A DNA stretch of 64,000 nucleotides from Thermacetogenium phaeum DSM 12270 (GTDB lineage: Bacteria > Bacillota > DSM-12270 > Thermacetogeniales > Thermacetogeniaceae), in the NCBI RefSeq assembly GCF_000305935.1, contig NC_018870.1, positions 203,942 through 267,941 on the forward strand, in the 5' to 3' direction. Position 1 is the stretch's first letter, and every line of letters begins with the position of its first letter. The notes beneath the pieces are model-generated. The model was not told where the DNA came from. It was given only the letters and a program-made list of their open reading frames with translations, and ran no database searches. Below, piece by piece: positions 51,601 to 59,339 of this stretch. The position numbers and the translations under genes are program-made.

Positions 51601-53485
51601 TCTGGACGATCTGCCGCCGCGGATGGTGCCCGCCGAACATACGGCACAGCTGACCGGGAAAGCGGCGACTGAACTGCAGAGCAAGTTCAGGGAAGGTACG
51701 GTGAACGTTCTAAGCTGTTCTACCACGTTTGAGCTGGGTGTCGACGTGGGAGAACTGGAGGCCGTGTTTATGCGCAACGTGCCCCCTTCTGCGGCCAACT
51801 ACATCCAAAGGGCGGGGCGGGCCGGCAGGCGGACCGACTCTACAGCTTTCGCCCTGACCTTTGCCCAAAGGCGCTCGCACGACCTCGACCACTATCGCGA
51901 ACCCTGGCGGATGGTCTCGGGTAAGGTTCAGGCTCCTTACTTTAAGATCGCCAACGAGAAGGTTGTTCGGCGGCACGTTTACGCTACCGCCCTGTCTGCC
52001 TTTTGGCGCCGCCAGGAGTATCGGGGGCTTTTCGGCAAAGTGGAGAAGTTCTTTTTTAGGGACGGGCCTACCGGAACGGACCTTTTTGCCGATTTTCTGG
52101 AAAGCCGCCCGGCCGGGCTGCTGCGCTCGCTGAAGAGAATCGTCCCCGGTGACCTGCAGGAAAGCATTGACCTGGACGGATGGGGTTGGCTGGACGGCCT
52201 CTTCGATCCCAAAAAGGGTGTGCTCCGGCTGGCGGAAGAAGAGGTCATAAGCGACGTGGAGCAGTTGGAGGCGGTCAGAGAGAGACTGTATAGAGAACGC
52301 AAGAGGAGCGATCACTTAATCAGGTTGATTGACACGATAAAGAAGAGGGATTTGATCGGTTTTCTTTCGAGCCGGAACGTCATACCCAAGTATGGCTTTC
52401 CGGTGGACGTGGTCGAACTGCAGCTGCTGCATCACGGAGAGGAGGCAAAAAGACTGCAGCTGGAACGAGACCTCCGGATTGCCCTGTCAGAGTACGCTCC
52501 GGGCGGACAGGTTGTGGCCGGAGGCAAACTGTGGACGAGCCGCTATTTAAAAAGGTTGCCGAACAGGGAGTGGGAGCGCTTTCGTTATGCCATCTGCGAT
52601 GAGTGCCAGGTATTTGTAAGGCAGAGGGCAGAGCTGGTCGGCAGTGAGGATCTGGATAAACGCTTCAGCCGGTGCCCGGTTTGCGGGCAGCGTTACAGGA
52701 ATCAGGGGACCTATATCATCCCTGCCTTTGGTTTTATCATCGATCAAAAGGGGCCGACAGCACCCGGCGAGGAAAAACCGGAGAGGACCTACGCCACCAG
52801 GGTTTACTTCTGCGGTGAGGCCGATGAGGAAGGCTGCGTTGAGCTTCCGCTTCAGAATATCAGATTGAAGGCCGTACCCGCCGTCCGCGGCAGGATGGCG
52901 GTCATCAACAACGCCGGCGCCACCGGCTTTAAGGTCTGCTCCCGGTGTGGGTATACCGTCCTCGGAGACGAACGGGTGAAAAATCCCCACCTCAGGCCCG
53001 GCGGTGACGAGTGTCAGGGAACGCTGCAAAGTTACCTTTCTCTCGGCCATGAGTTTGAAACCGATATTCTGAAGCTTACGTTTGAGGGATATGAAAATAG
53101 CGAGCTCGGCTTCTGGTATTCATTGCTCTATGCCCTGTTGGAGGGGATGAGCAAAGCATTGGATATCGAACGGCAGGACATCGACGGCTGTCTTTACCCT
53201 GCAGCTGCGAACCCGGCTGCCCGGACGCTGGTCCTGTTCGACGACGTGCCGGGCGGAGCAGGACACGTCAGGCGGATTGCCAATCCGGGGTCCCTGCTGC
53301 TGGTTTTGAGAACATCCCTGGAGCGCCTCCTGAACTGCGAATGCGGAGGCAGCGAGGGGGATGCCAGCTGCTACGGGTGCCTGCGGCATTACCGCAATCA
53401 ATTCTGCCATGACCTGTTAAAGAGGGGTCCCGTCATCTCCTTCCTGCGGGACGTTCTCCTTCAGGTGGGAGCTGCAGTGCCGTAA
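48602..53485 (+). CDS. Giant DEAD/DEAH helicase with DUF1998 domain
   Basis: A 1,627-residue superfamily-2 helicase. Walker A ATGTGSGKTETF is at about 111, DEAH in VIDEAHTYSGAKG at about 251, motif III SATLGG near 290, a long insertion with three Cys pairs (CRRCG, CASCG, CPACG at about 505-625), then the second RecA domain with STTFELGVDVGELEAV (about 1039) and QRAGRAGRR (about 1069). The C-terminal DUF1998 region ends in a dense cysteine cluster (CECGG...CYGCLRHYRNQFCH). It resembles YprA/MrfA-type and DruE/DrmA-class helicases. TTG at 48602 with AAGGGGG upstream, overlapping the previous stop; GTG at 48575 is an alternative. Probably acts on DNA in defence or repair with its upstream partner. 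Confidence 0.82.
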   Translation: MSVNPISAAAAIKESYLGYLTTTFHFRDAVIQEQFESSLRRGADFVKGPILEATPPFEKGSTVAELIKEGVLSERFAFLSTPQLPMDRPLYRHQEEAICKLIVGRRNLVVATGTGSGKTETFLIPILNHLFREEEAGRLGPGVRALLLYPMNALANDQLVRLRGLLKNYPNVTFGRYTGETEEKHAVALDQYRKAFQGQDPLPNELISREQMWENPPHILLTNYAMLEYLLLRPNDSVFFDGEYARNWRFIVIDEAHTYSGAKGIEMAMLLRRLKDRVAAGEGGLQCVATSATLGGKEEFSRIVDFAGQLFGEPFEWVEEDPGRQDVVEAVRLPVVLQSQEWGEPSPEVYEKWLDAISKVGGEEAAAELVRYGSESGVPQAVLESAASKASGPNGWRTFLYEVLQGDGRMLRLHQKLQEKPRDFGELAGEIFPSLPDADRALMALVELAAKAKVGDDETPLLPARYHFFVRAIEGAYLALKPEQRLFLARRESWKEDGGEYPVFEAAVCRRCGATYLVGELDRSNGRCYLKQTGEAGGKIAYFLKVPGEIATDALDEDDEVEFPQPVVPEDRLESYLLCASCGAVELEKAFDLPCSCGRENYQRLLRVPVTDKGNVFLCPACGGRSPDGMVRRFLVGTDAAASVLATALYRQILPKQRDDVKRMQADEDPWSSTLAVTAGEGEECGSRKLLIFSDSRQDAAFFAPYLDRTYNQILRRNIILKILKERREEAVANRWRLQDLVGPLQEAIEENDLLPGCSLQERMNEAWKWLFREFLALDRQISLEGLGLLSFNLVKPRHWCAPPGLMGDPWNLTETEVWTLFQILLNTLRMKGAVLFPEQISPRDPFFRPRNREFYFREYGASQQKGIFSWNSAAVNSRLDYLIRLASNINPEIGEEKCREVLKNIWTRSLALSKNNSCWLPYFSVDSLPREGVVYRLRYNVWEVWRALDEGQEWFICDKCQNLTPYNVRGTCVTYRCPGRLRPVRPEEIFRQHHYYRLYLDDLPPRMVPAEHTAQLTGKAATELQSKFREGTVNVLSCSTTFELGVDVGELEAVFMRNVPPSAANYIQRAGRAGRRTDSTAFALTFAQRRSHDLDHYREPWRMVSGKVQAPYFKIANEKVVRRHVYATALSAFWRRQEYRGLFGKVEKFFFRDGPTGTDLFADFLESRPAGLLRSLKRIVPGDLQESIDLDGWGWLDGLFDPKKGVLRLAEEEVISDVEQLEAVRERLYRERKRSDHLIRLIDTIKKRDLIGFLSSRNVIPKYGFPVDVVELQLLHHGEEAKRLQLERDLRIALSEYAPGGQVVAGGKLWTSRYLKRLPNREWERFRYAICDECQVFVRQRAELVGSEDLDKRFSRCPVCGQRYRNQGTYIIPAFGFIIDQKGPTAPGEEKPERTYATRVYFCGEADEEGCVELPLQNIRLKAVPAVRGRMAVINNAGATGFKVCSRCGYTVLGDERVKNPHLRPGGDECQGTLQSYLSLGHEFETDILKLTFEGYENSELGFWYSLLYALLEGMSKALDIERQDIDGCLYPAAANPAARTLVLFDDVPGGAGHVRRIANPGSLLLVLRTSLERLLNCECGGSEGDASCYGCLRHYRNQFCHDLLKRGPVISFLRDVLLQVGAAVP

Positions 53486-53695
53486 GCAGCACCATTTCTT
53501 CGGGCATGAGAAATCCTGTTTTTGCAGTTTAACAGGAGGTTGTAGACCATTCTGCATTTGATGCTTATGCCTTCCTGATAGAGGCGCGAGGCAAGAGCGT
53601 TTTTTAGTAAAAATTTGTTTTTGGATAACAAACTTACTGACACTAATAATAACTTACATTATCTTATAATATCTTATGAAAGAGGTATAATAAAA

Positions 53696-54040
53696 TTGAC
53701 TGTCTGGATAGCTCTTCTCCGTAAGGCCGCGAGAGAACGAAATGCCGGAAATTTGGAAGAGGGTTATATTATTTCCCGGCATGCCCTTCAAAGAATGGGT
53801 GAACGGGGAATAGCAGAAGAGGATATAACGAAGTGCGGCCTGGAAGGGAAAGTATTGGAAACACAGGATCATGGCCGGGATATTAAAGTTCTTGTTCAGG
53901 GTGTCGATACCGATGGCCAGGACTTTTACATGATAGTGGCCTTGCGTTTTCCCAGACCGGTCATTGTTACTGTCTGCCGCTTCCAGGATGAAGCGTGGGA
54001 AGATTTAGGGCCTTTTAAGAAAAGGCGTAAGGAGGATTAA
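53696..54040 (+). CDS. DUF4258-type putative toxin
   Basis: About 114 residues with the DUF4258 pattern: ISRHALQRMGERGIAEEDIT, then VLVQG, and FYMIVALRFPRPVIVTVCRF near the end. DUF4258 proteins resemble small RelE/BrnT/MqsR-like RNase toxins. TTG at 53696 has AGAGG ten bases upstream; the longer reading from 53615 has no site. First gene of an AT-rich three-gene operon. The preceding gap (53486-53695) is AT-rich with several TATAAT-like boxes. Confidence 0.7.
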   Translation: MTVWIALLRKAARERNAGNLEEGYIISRHALQRMGERGIAEEDITKCGLEGKVLETQDHGRDIKVLVQGVDTDGQDFYMIVALRFPRPVIVTVCRFQDEAWEDLGPFKKRRKED

Positions 54041-54042
54041 CA

Positions 54043-54543
54043 ATGGAATGTTATATCTGCGGTGGCGAAATGAAAAAGAACAAAAAAGATGTGGATGCCA
54101 CCTGGAAAGGTCGTACAATTACTTTTCGGGGGATGAATGCCTGGGTCTGCAGCTCATGTGGTGAAGAGGCCTATGAGCCTGATGACGTGCGCCTGATGCA
54201 GGGGCTGATCCGGGGTACCCTGAATCAGCCTGAATATCCGGAAATAATGAATGTGAGTGAGGTAGCGGAACTGCTCCGTGTGAGCAACCAGACAGTTTAT
54301 AACCTGGTTAAAAGCGGCCGGCTTCCTGCGACGAAAGTAGGTCGGGAGTGGCGCTTCTCCCGGGAAAAGATCCTGCAAGTACTGGGTGGAGAAGCCTTCA
54401 AGGAGGAGGCAATAACTGAGGAAAAGCAAGATAGTGGGGTGAAGATGGCGGCACGTAAAGCCGACGATAACGGTATCTCTGAGCGAGATTTACAGGTAAT
54501 TCAGAGGCATCTGGCCGAAATGGGCGGGCAGCAAGGGGGGTAA
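54043..54543 (+). CDS. YgiT-type zinc finger and HTH antitoxin (MqsA-like)
   Basis: A 166-residue protein: an N-terminal YgiT/MqsA-type zinc site (CYICGGEM ... WVCSSCGEEAYEPDDV), then an excisionase/MerR-type helix-turn-helix (MNVSEVAELLRVSNQTVYNL, VGREWRFSREKI), and a hydrophilic tail. In MqsA the zinc part binds toxin and the HTH part binds DNA. It follows the DUF4258 gene by three bases with AAGGAGGAT and overlaps the peptidase gene by one base. Likely antitoxin and autoregulator. Confidence 0.82.
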   Translation: MECYICGGEMKKNKKDVDATWKGRTITFRGMNAWVCSSCGEEAYEPDDVRLMQGLIRGTLNQPEYPEIMNVSEVAELLRVSNQTVYNLVKSGRLPATKVGREWRFSREKILQVLGGEAFKEEAITEEKQDSGVKMAARKADDNGISERDLQVIQRHLAEMGGQQGG

Positions 54544-55322
54544 TGGCAGTGTCATTATCTCCCGTTTTTTATGCCCGGCAACTGCGCCATGAACTGAAAT
54601 TAACCGGTGCTGTGGATCTTAGTCTGGTAGCAGATCGGATGAATATCAGAATCTTCGAAGAAGCCCTTGATGCCGAGGGATACCTGATACAAAAGGGTAA
54701 AGAGGCCCGTATTATTATAAACAACAACATTGGCTATGAAACCAGGAAGTGCTTTACTATTGCACATGAACTCGGGCATTTTTATATGCCCCATCACCAG
54801 GAAAGCATATTCCGCTGCCTGGCTAGAGATATTCAATCCTATTGCAGTGATCGGAAATTGGAATATGAGGCGAACGAGTTTGCAGGAGAATTTTTGTTAC
54901 CGGCTCAGGAACTGGAAAAGCGTTTATTGCAACCTCCAAATCTGGACATGATAAAAGAGTTCAGTAAGATTTATGGGACGTCTTTAACTGCAACAGCCGT
55001 CAAAGTTGTTCAATTAACGTGTGAAAAGATAGCAGTTGTTCTCTCCGAATCAGGTGAAATCAAATGGTTTCGCAAATCTGAATCCTTTCCCTACTGGATT
55101 AACAAAGGACCTCTTCACGAATGGACCTATGCCTATGACTTTTTCTCTGCAGGAAAAAGCCTTCCGGAAACACCGCAGAAGGTACAGGCTATGGCCTGGT
55201 GCCAGGGAGTTTCAAGAGAAGAATTGATTTTTGAGGAATCAATGGCATTTCCTAACCTAAATATTGTAATGACTTTGCTTTACATACCATATGAAGAGGA
55301 ATGCGACGCTTTCTGGTGGTAG
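54543..55322 (+). CDS. ImmA/IrrE-family metallopeptidase
   Basis: A 259-residue protein with an ImmA/IrrE domain: FTIAHELGHFYMPHH carries the HExxH zinc motif, and EYEANEFAGEFLLPAQEL supplies the third ligand. Such peptidases cleave regulators or antitoxins after a signal. ATG overlaps the stop of the antitoxin gene with AAGGGGGG upstream. The three genes form a likely stress-responsive unit in which the peptidase could destroy the HTH antitoxin; that is inference. Confidence 0.85.
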   Translation: MAVSLSPVFYARQLRHELKLTGAVDLSLVADRMNIRIFEEALDAEGYLIQKGKEARIIINNNIGYETRKCFTIAHELGHFYMPHHQESIFRCLARDIQSYCSDRKLEYEANEFAGEFLLPAQELEKRLLQPPNLDMIKEFSKIYGTSLTATAVKVVQLTCEKIAVVLSESGEIKWFRKSESFPYWINKGPLHEWTYAYDFFSAGKSLPETPQKVQAMAWCQGVSREELIFEESMAFPNLNIVMTLLYIPYEEECDAFWW

Positions 55323-55352
55323 TGCAAATTAATGATCCTGTATCGGGGAAAA

Positions 55353-55712
55353 ATGGCGAAACTGTTTGACTGTCCTGGAGTAACGCATAATGCAGAAGAG
55401 TGCCACGGTAAGTGCTGCATCAACTGCAACTGTTTGCTCTGCACGGGCAAGTGCTCACTCTTTGAGGAAGAGATAACCTGCTGTGTGTTCAATATTTTTG
55501 AAACGCCTTGTTCGCAATGGCCGTCGCCTTTCCCGTCATGTGTAAAAGTGGCCCCCGGATTGTTTGCAGACTCGCAAAAGTTCCGCTTGTGCATCCTCAA
55601 ACAGAAAACGTCTGCAAATCGCCAGGAACGTATTGCCAGAGGGGTGGTGGCGATTCCCGGGCTTCCGGAGGCGGTGATCGTGAGGAAGGGGCAGGAGAAA
55701 TCGGCAATTTAG
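55353..55712 (+). CDS. Cysteine-rich protein of unknown function
   Basis: About 119 residues. The N-terminal half has eleven cysteines, including CHGKCCINCNCLLC, CSLF and TCCVF, suggesting a metal or Fe-S centre. The C-terminal half (after about residue 60) is unlike it and may come from other DNA. ATG at 55353 has GGGG four bases upstream; ATG at 55332 is possible. It follows the peptidase gene by 30 bases. I do not recognise the family; the C-terminal half may be a chimeric extension. Confidence 0.5.
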   Translation: MAKLFDCPGVTHNAEECHGKCCINCNCLLCTGKCSLFEEEITCCVFNIFETPCSQWPSPFPSCVKVAPGLFADSQKFRLCILKQKTSANRQERIARGVVAIPGLPEAVIVRKGQEKSAI

Positions 55713-55797
55713 AGAATCTCCTTTTGAGGGCTGAACGCTCGTCCGGGCGGCAGAGTTTCGTCCGGGAAAATCCTTGAAAGGCCGAGGCTGATAATCG

Positions 55798-56586
55798 ATG
55801 ATCGACATCCACACCCACATCCTGCCCGGCTTTGACGACGGTCCGGGGACGCTCGAGGAAAGCCTGGAGATGGCCGCATCCTTTGTGGCCGCCGGCTTCA
55901 CCGCGGTCGTCGCCACGCCCCACGTGATCCCCGGGGTTTACGACAACGGGAGGGAGGCGATCCTGGAGGGTGTTGCCGCTCTCCAGAAGGAACTCGATGC
56001 GGAGAAGATCCCCCTCAAGGTCTACCCCGGCTCGGAGTGCCACGTCAGGCCTGATCTCCCTCAGGATCTTGCGGACGGGAAGCTGGTCACCCTCGGCGAC
56101 AGCGGCAGGTACCTCCTCGTCGAGCTGCCGGCGCAGGAATTCCCGCCCTATGCCGGGGAGGTCCTGTTTCGTCTGCTGCTGAACGGCGTCACGCCGGTGC
56201 TGGCGCATCCGGAGCGCAGCGCCTTTTTCTCCGGCAGCCCCCGCTCCCTCGCCGAACTCGTCGGAAAGGGGGTTCTCGTGCAGGTGACCGCCGGATCGCT
56301 GGCAGGCCTCTTCGGCCCCCAGGTGCAGAGGACGGCCAGGCGCTGGCTGAGAGAGGGGCTCGTGCACTTCGTTGCCAGCGACGCCCACGGCAACGGGCAC
56401 CGCTTGAGAGCTGCTGCCCGGGCGGCCGGGCTCCTCGGGGCGGACGCCGAGGCCCTGCTGGATGCCGCTCCTGCTGCTGCCGTTCGGGGGTGCGGGCTGG
56501 AGCCTCTGGCAGCAGTCCGTCGTGTCCAGGGTGGGGAGGAGAAGAAGCTGGGCTTCTTGGGCCGGCTGTTCTGTCGGAGAAGGTGA
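55798..56586 (+). CDS. CpsB/CapC-type PHP-domain protein tyrosine phosphatase
   Basis: A 262-residue PHP-fold metallophosphatase: MIDIHTHILPGFDDGPGT carries the HxH metal pair, then VVATPHVIPGV, PGSECHVRPDL (Glu ligand), VLAHPERSAF (His), and FVASDAHGNGHR with the final Asp-His pair. CpsB/YwqE-type enzymes dephosphorylate the tyrosine kinase controlling polysaccharide chain length, and a Wzz-like gene begins at 63938. The start ATG has only weak purine sequence before it. The C-terminus is basic. Confidence 0.88.
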   Translation: MIDIHTHILPGFDDGPGTLEESLEMAASFVAAGFTAVVATPHVIPGVYDNGREAILEGVAALQKELDAEKIPLKVYPGSECHVRPDLPQDLADGKLVTLGDSGRYLLVELPAQEFPPYAGEVLFRLLLNGVTPVLAHPERSAFFSGSPRSLAELVGKGVLVQVTAGSLAGLFGPQVQRTARRWLREGLVHFVASDAHGNGHRLRAAARAAGLLGADAEALLDAAPAAAVRGCGLEPLAAVRRVQGGEEKKLGFLGRLFCRRR

Positions 56587-56792
56587 AAGGTCTCCGGCAG
56601 CCGATCACAGCAGAACTCTTCCACCCGGCAGAGCGGTTTTCCGGCCGGCCATCTCTGCTTACCGGAGCACTCTTGAAGAAAATATCCGCGCCGCATTCTT
56701 CTGACTTCAGTCAGGATTTAAGCGCGGCCTTGTTTTTGCTTTTTTATCTATGGTACAATATATGCAAAAAAGCAAAACAAGGAGAACAGCCG

Positions 56793-57194
56793 ATGGAGCC
56801 CCAGCGAGGACGCAACAGTGTGTACAACATAGCCTACCATATGGTCTGGTGCGTTAAATACCGTAAGCCGCTGCTTACCGGAAGGGTGGCCGAACACCTC
56901 AAAAGCCTTCTGTACCAGGTGGCCAGGGACAACGGTTTTACTATTGAGATGATGGAGATAATGCCCGACCACGTACATCTCTTCGTCCGCGCCACCCCCA
57001 ACCACCTCGTAGCCAGTATGGTCAAGGCCCTCAAAGGCGTCTCCGCGCGGTTCCTTTTCAAAGAGTTTCCCGAACTCAAGAAGGAACTCTGGGGCGGCCA
57101 CCTCTGGAACCCTTCTTACTACGTGGGTACCGTCGGGCACATCTCCGAAGAGACAGTTAAAAAGTACATCGAAAGCCAGAAGGCAGGCGACTGA
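56793..57194 (+). CDS. tnpA: IS200/IS605 TnpA transposase (Y1 HUH)
   Basis: A 133-residue Y1 transposase. YHMVWCVKYRKPLLTG is the family opening, MPDHVHLFVRATP carries the HUH metal site, and the catalytic Tyr lies near the C-terminus in VKKYIESQK. ATG with AAGGAGAACAG upstream. Cuts and joins single-stranded DNA at the hairpin ends. Confidence 0.95.
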   Translation: MEPQRGRNSVYNIAYHMVWCVKYRKPLLTGRVAEHLKSLLYQVARDNGFTIEMMEIMPDHVHLFVRATPNHLVASMVKALKGVSARFLFKEFPELKKELWGGHLWNPSYYVGTVGHISEETVKKYIESQKAGD

Positions 57195-57195
57195 A

Positions 57196-58521
57196 GTGCC
57201 GCACCTGCACGGGTTCACCAAAACCCTCCGGTACAATCTGCTCATGCCGACCGACGTAGAAGAACAAGCGCTTCGCACTACCCTTCTCTACCGGCGGGTG
57301 GTTACTTATTACCTCCAGGTCTTCCAGGAACACCAGGAAATAATCGACCACGGCAAGTGGCTGAAGATGGCCGAAAAGCTGACCCACCGGACGAAGGACA
57401 ACCCTGACCCGGAGTACCCCTTCGACAGGGAATTTCTCAACCTTCCCTCCGGCTTCCGGAGGAGCGCCATCGCCGAGGCCCACGGCAAGGCCCAGGCTTG
57501 GAAGACCAGCTACGAAAAATGGGAAGAGAGAAAGCGCAAACACGAGGAGAGAAACCGAAGGCGCATTATCGCCGGGAAAAAGCCTATCGAATTCGCAGAG
57601 CGCCCGCCGCAGTACCCGAAAGACAACAACTGCTGGTTGAGCTACTACGGCACCGAGTACAAGTGGCTGGACTCTCACCACATAATGCTGAAGATGTTCA
57701 CCGGTAAGTCCTACGTTTACCGGAAAGTTACGCTCCTACAGCCCTTCGCCGTTCCTCCCGGTTATGTCGCCGGCTCTCCCGTGCTGGTCAAAAAGCCGAC
57801 CGGTTGGGAATTGCACGTACCGATTGTGCGGGTAACGAAATTAAACCTGAAAAAGATCGAGGAACTCGTCAAGGACACTTCTCTGAAAATCTGCCTGGTT
57901 GACCTGGGCATGAACCGACACGCGGCGATGACCATCCAGGATACCGAAGGCAGGGTCTACGCGGCGAAACTCATCTCTGCCGCGAAGGACAACCACCTTA
58001 GGAAGCGGTACCTGGAGAAGATAGTCAACCTGCAGATGCAGACCGGGGTCATCCCGGAAGGAGAGCGGTTCGCCAAGCACCTGTGGGATAAAGTTTCCAA
58101 CCTAAACGACGACATTGCCCATCGGGTATCTAGGCAGATAGTGGATTTCGCTAAGATTCACGGTGCCAAAATCATCGTCTTCGAGCATTTGGACGGCCTT
58201 AGACCCTCCAAGGGAACCAAGTCGCACCGGCTGAACCAGAAGTTCATCCTGTGGGTGAAGGGCCGGATCTTCCGGTACACGAGGTACAAAGCGCTGCACG
58301 AAGGAATAGTCACCTGCCGGGTGTCGCCGAAAGAAACATCGTCCCGCTGTCCTTACTGCGGGTTTCCGACCATCGTCCGCTACAACAAAGGCAAAAACGG
58401 GGAAGAAACTAAAGGCGTCGATTTAGCGAAATGCACCAACTGCGGGGTGCGCGACATCAATTCGGACTTTATCGGCTCCCTGGGGATAGGGCGAAACTTC
58501 CGGCTTAAATACTGCCCGTAG
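57196..58521 (+). CDS. tnpB: TnpB RNA-guided nuclease of IS605
   Basis: A 441-residue TnpB. RuvC motifs: Asp in CLVDLGMNRHAAM, Glu in IIVFEHLDGLRPS, final Asp in VRDINSDFIGSLGIG; between the last two is a zinc finger (CPYCG...CTNCG). The N-terminal part has the wedge/REC region (FTKTLRYNLLMPT). TnpB proteins cut DNA next to a short motif using omega RNA from the element's 3' end and help retain the element. GTG two bases after tnpA. It appears catalytically intact. Confidence 0.95.
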   Translation: MPHLHGFTKTLRYNLLMPTDVEEQALRTTLLYRRVVTYYLQVFQEHQEIIDHGKWLKMAEKLTHRTKDNPDPEYPFDREFLNLPSGFRRSAIAEAHGKAQAWKTSYEKWEERKRKHEERNRRRIIAGKKPIEFAERPPQYPKDNNCWLSYYGTEYKWLDSHHIMLKMFTGKSYVYRKVTLLQPFAVPPGYVAGSPVLVKKPTGWELHVPIVRVTKLNLKKIEELVKDTSLKICLVDLGMNRHAAMTIQDTEGRVYAAKLISAAKDNHLRKRYLEKIVNLQMQTGVIPEGERFAKHLWDKVSNLNDDIAHRVSRQIVDFAKIHGAKIIVFEHLDGLRPSKGTKSHRLNQKFILWVKGRIFRYTRYKALHEGIVTCRVSPKETSSRCPYCGFPTIVRYNKGKNGEETKGVDLAKCTNCGVRDINSDFIGSLGIGRNFRLKYCP

Positions 58522-58802
58522 TCTTATCTCGCGCCGGGTGGGCTCCAAACCCATTCGGAAGACCTCTCCGGCGACGGAGGGGCGTCCATGCCACCTATAC
58601 GGTGGTATCGTGGATCAGGCGCGAACCCGCTGGCTGCTTGCACCCGGTAAAATACGGCGTATGCCGGTGCGGGTTCCAAGCCCGTGCCGGTAAGGGGTCG
58701 GGCCTACGGCCCAGGGGCTCCCACGACCGCGTACCCGGGGCAGGCGCGAAGTTCCGGGAAGTAAAACCCGGAATCTTCCCACTTCAGTGGGGAGAGGTTC
58801 AA
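58522..58802 (+). ncRNA. Omega RNA and right end of IS605
   Basis: Non-coding 280 bases after tnpB with stacked inverted repeats (CTCTCCGGCGACGGAG; CCACCTATACGGTGG; CCGGTGCGGGTTCCAAGCCC region; GGGTCGGGCCTACGGCCC) ending in the right-end hairpin. This matches omega RNA scaffolds, whose guide would read into the flanking sequence at 58803 onward. Confidence 0.75.
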
Positions 58803-58803
58803 A

Positions 58804-59154
58804 GGCAACCCGGAGGCCTTCGTCTTTTTCAAAAATGCGAGTCCCATTACGGAGCACGCTGTACTTAAAGGAAAGGGGCGCCTCGTTTAAAATGCGGAGA
58901 TCGACGGGATAGCCGATCAATTCTTCCAGGGCGCTTTCCAGAGCCAATTCATAATAAATGCCGCTCCCTGCCGGTACCGGGGAGAGGTAGACGGCGAGAT
59001 CAATATCCCCAAACGTTTCTTGCTCTAGAAATGAGCCGTGGACGTAGGCGAAGCTGATCTCCGGTTGTGCCTGCAGAAGGTTTCTGATCTTGGCAAGAAT
59101 TTCCCCTTTTTTTTCTTGTGCCAGGTAATGCCTTTTCTTTAACAATTTCCTCAC
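58804..59154 (-). pseudogene. Nucleotidyltransferase (MNT-like) truncated by IS605
   Basis: The first about 117 codons of a minimal nucleotidyltransferase: AYVHGSFLEQETFGDIDLAV has the GS...DxD motif and later SVLRNGTRIFEKDEGLRVAF is the usual continuation. At about 58804 the frame enters the IS605 right end, giving a foreign tail. The expected C-terminal residues and any HEPN partner are not found next to the left end of the IS, so flanking DNA may have been lost. ATG start at 59154. Confidence 0.75.
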
Positions 59155-59265
59155 TCCAGAATTTATCTGTTCTCATCTTACCACAGCCGCAGGCGTTGTG
59201 AAAACGTCTCGGTGAGAACTGGCCTCTTGTTCCGTGATTTCCATCCGGGTTTTTCTAAAAAAGGA

Positions 59266-59294
59266 TTGCCCGTCCAGCCCATTGAGTGTATAAT
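59266..59294 (+). promoter_or_regulatory. Promoter of the SLH protein gene
   Basis: TTGCCC (59266-59271), 17-base spacer, perfect TATAAT (59289-59294), followed 28 bases later by AAAGGAGGTGA. Strong promoter and ribosome site fit an abundant surface protein. Confidence 0.8.
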
Positions 59295-59339
59295 ACGTAT
59301 TGGAGTTTTTTAACCCGAGGGGAAAGGAGGTGAAACGAG

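Larger units (their letters stand above)
56690..58802 (+). mobile_element. Complete IS200/IS605-family element
   Basis: Contains tnpA, tnpB and both ends. Left-end hairpin CTGAC-TTCA-GTCAG (56701-56714) and right-end hairpin CCCAC-TTCA-GTGGG (58778-58791) share the same TTCA loop, as expected for single-strand transposition. The right end stops at about 58802, inside a minus-strand nucleotidyltransferase gene. No target duplication is expected in this family. All parts look intact. Confidence 0.85.

Noticed and set aside
43681-53485. Calling the large two-gene operon DISARM or Druantia outright
   Set aside because: DISARM has separate DUF1998 and PLD genes, which are absent. Druantia III fits in gene number and helicase type, but the partner could not be matched by motif, so only resemblance is claimed.
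53461-53643. Minus-strand 60-residue frame resembling the start of a sugar isomerase
   Set aside because: Only a few residues (KFLLKNALASRLY) are suggestive, the continuation does not fit, and there is no ribosome site.
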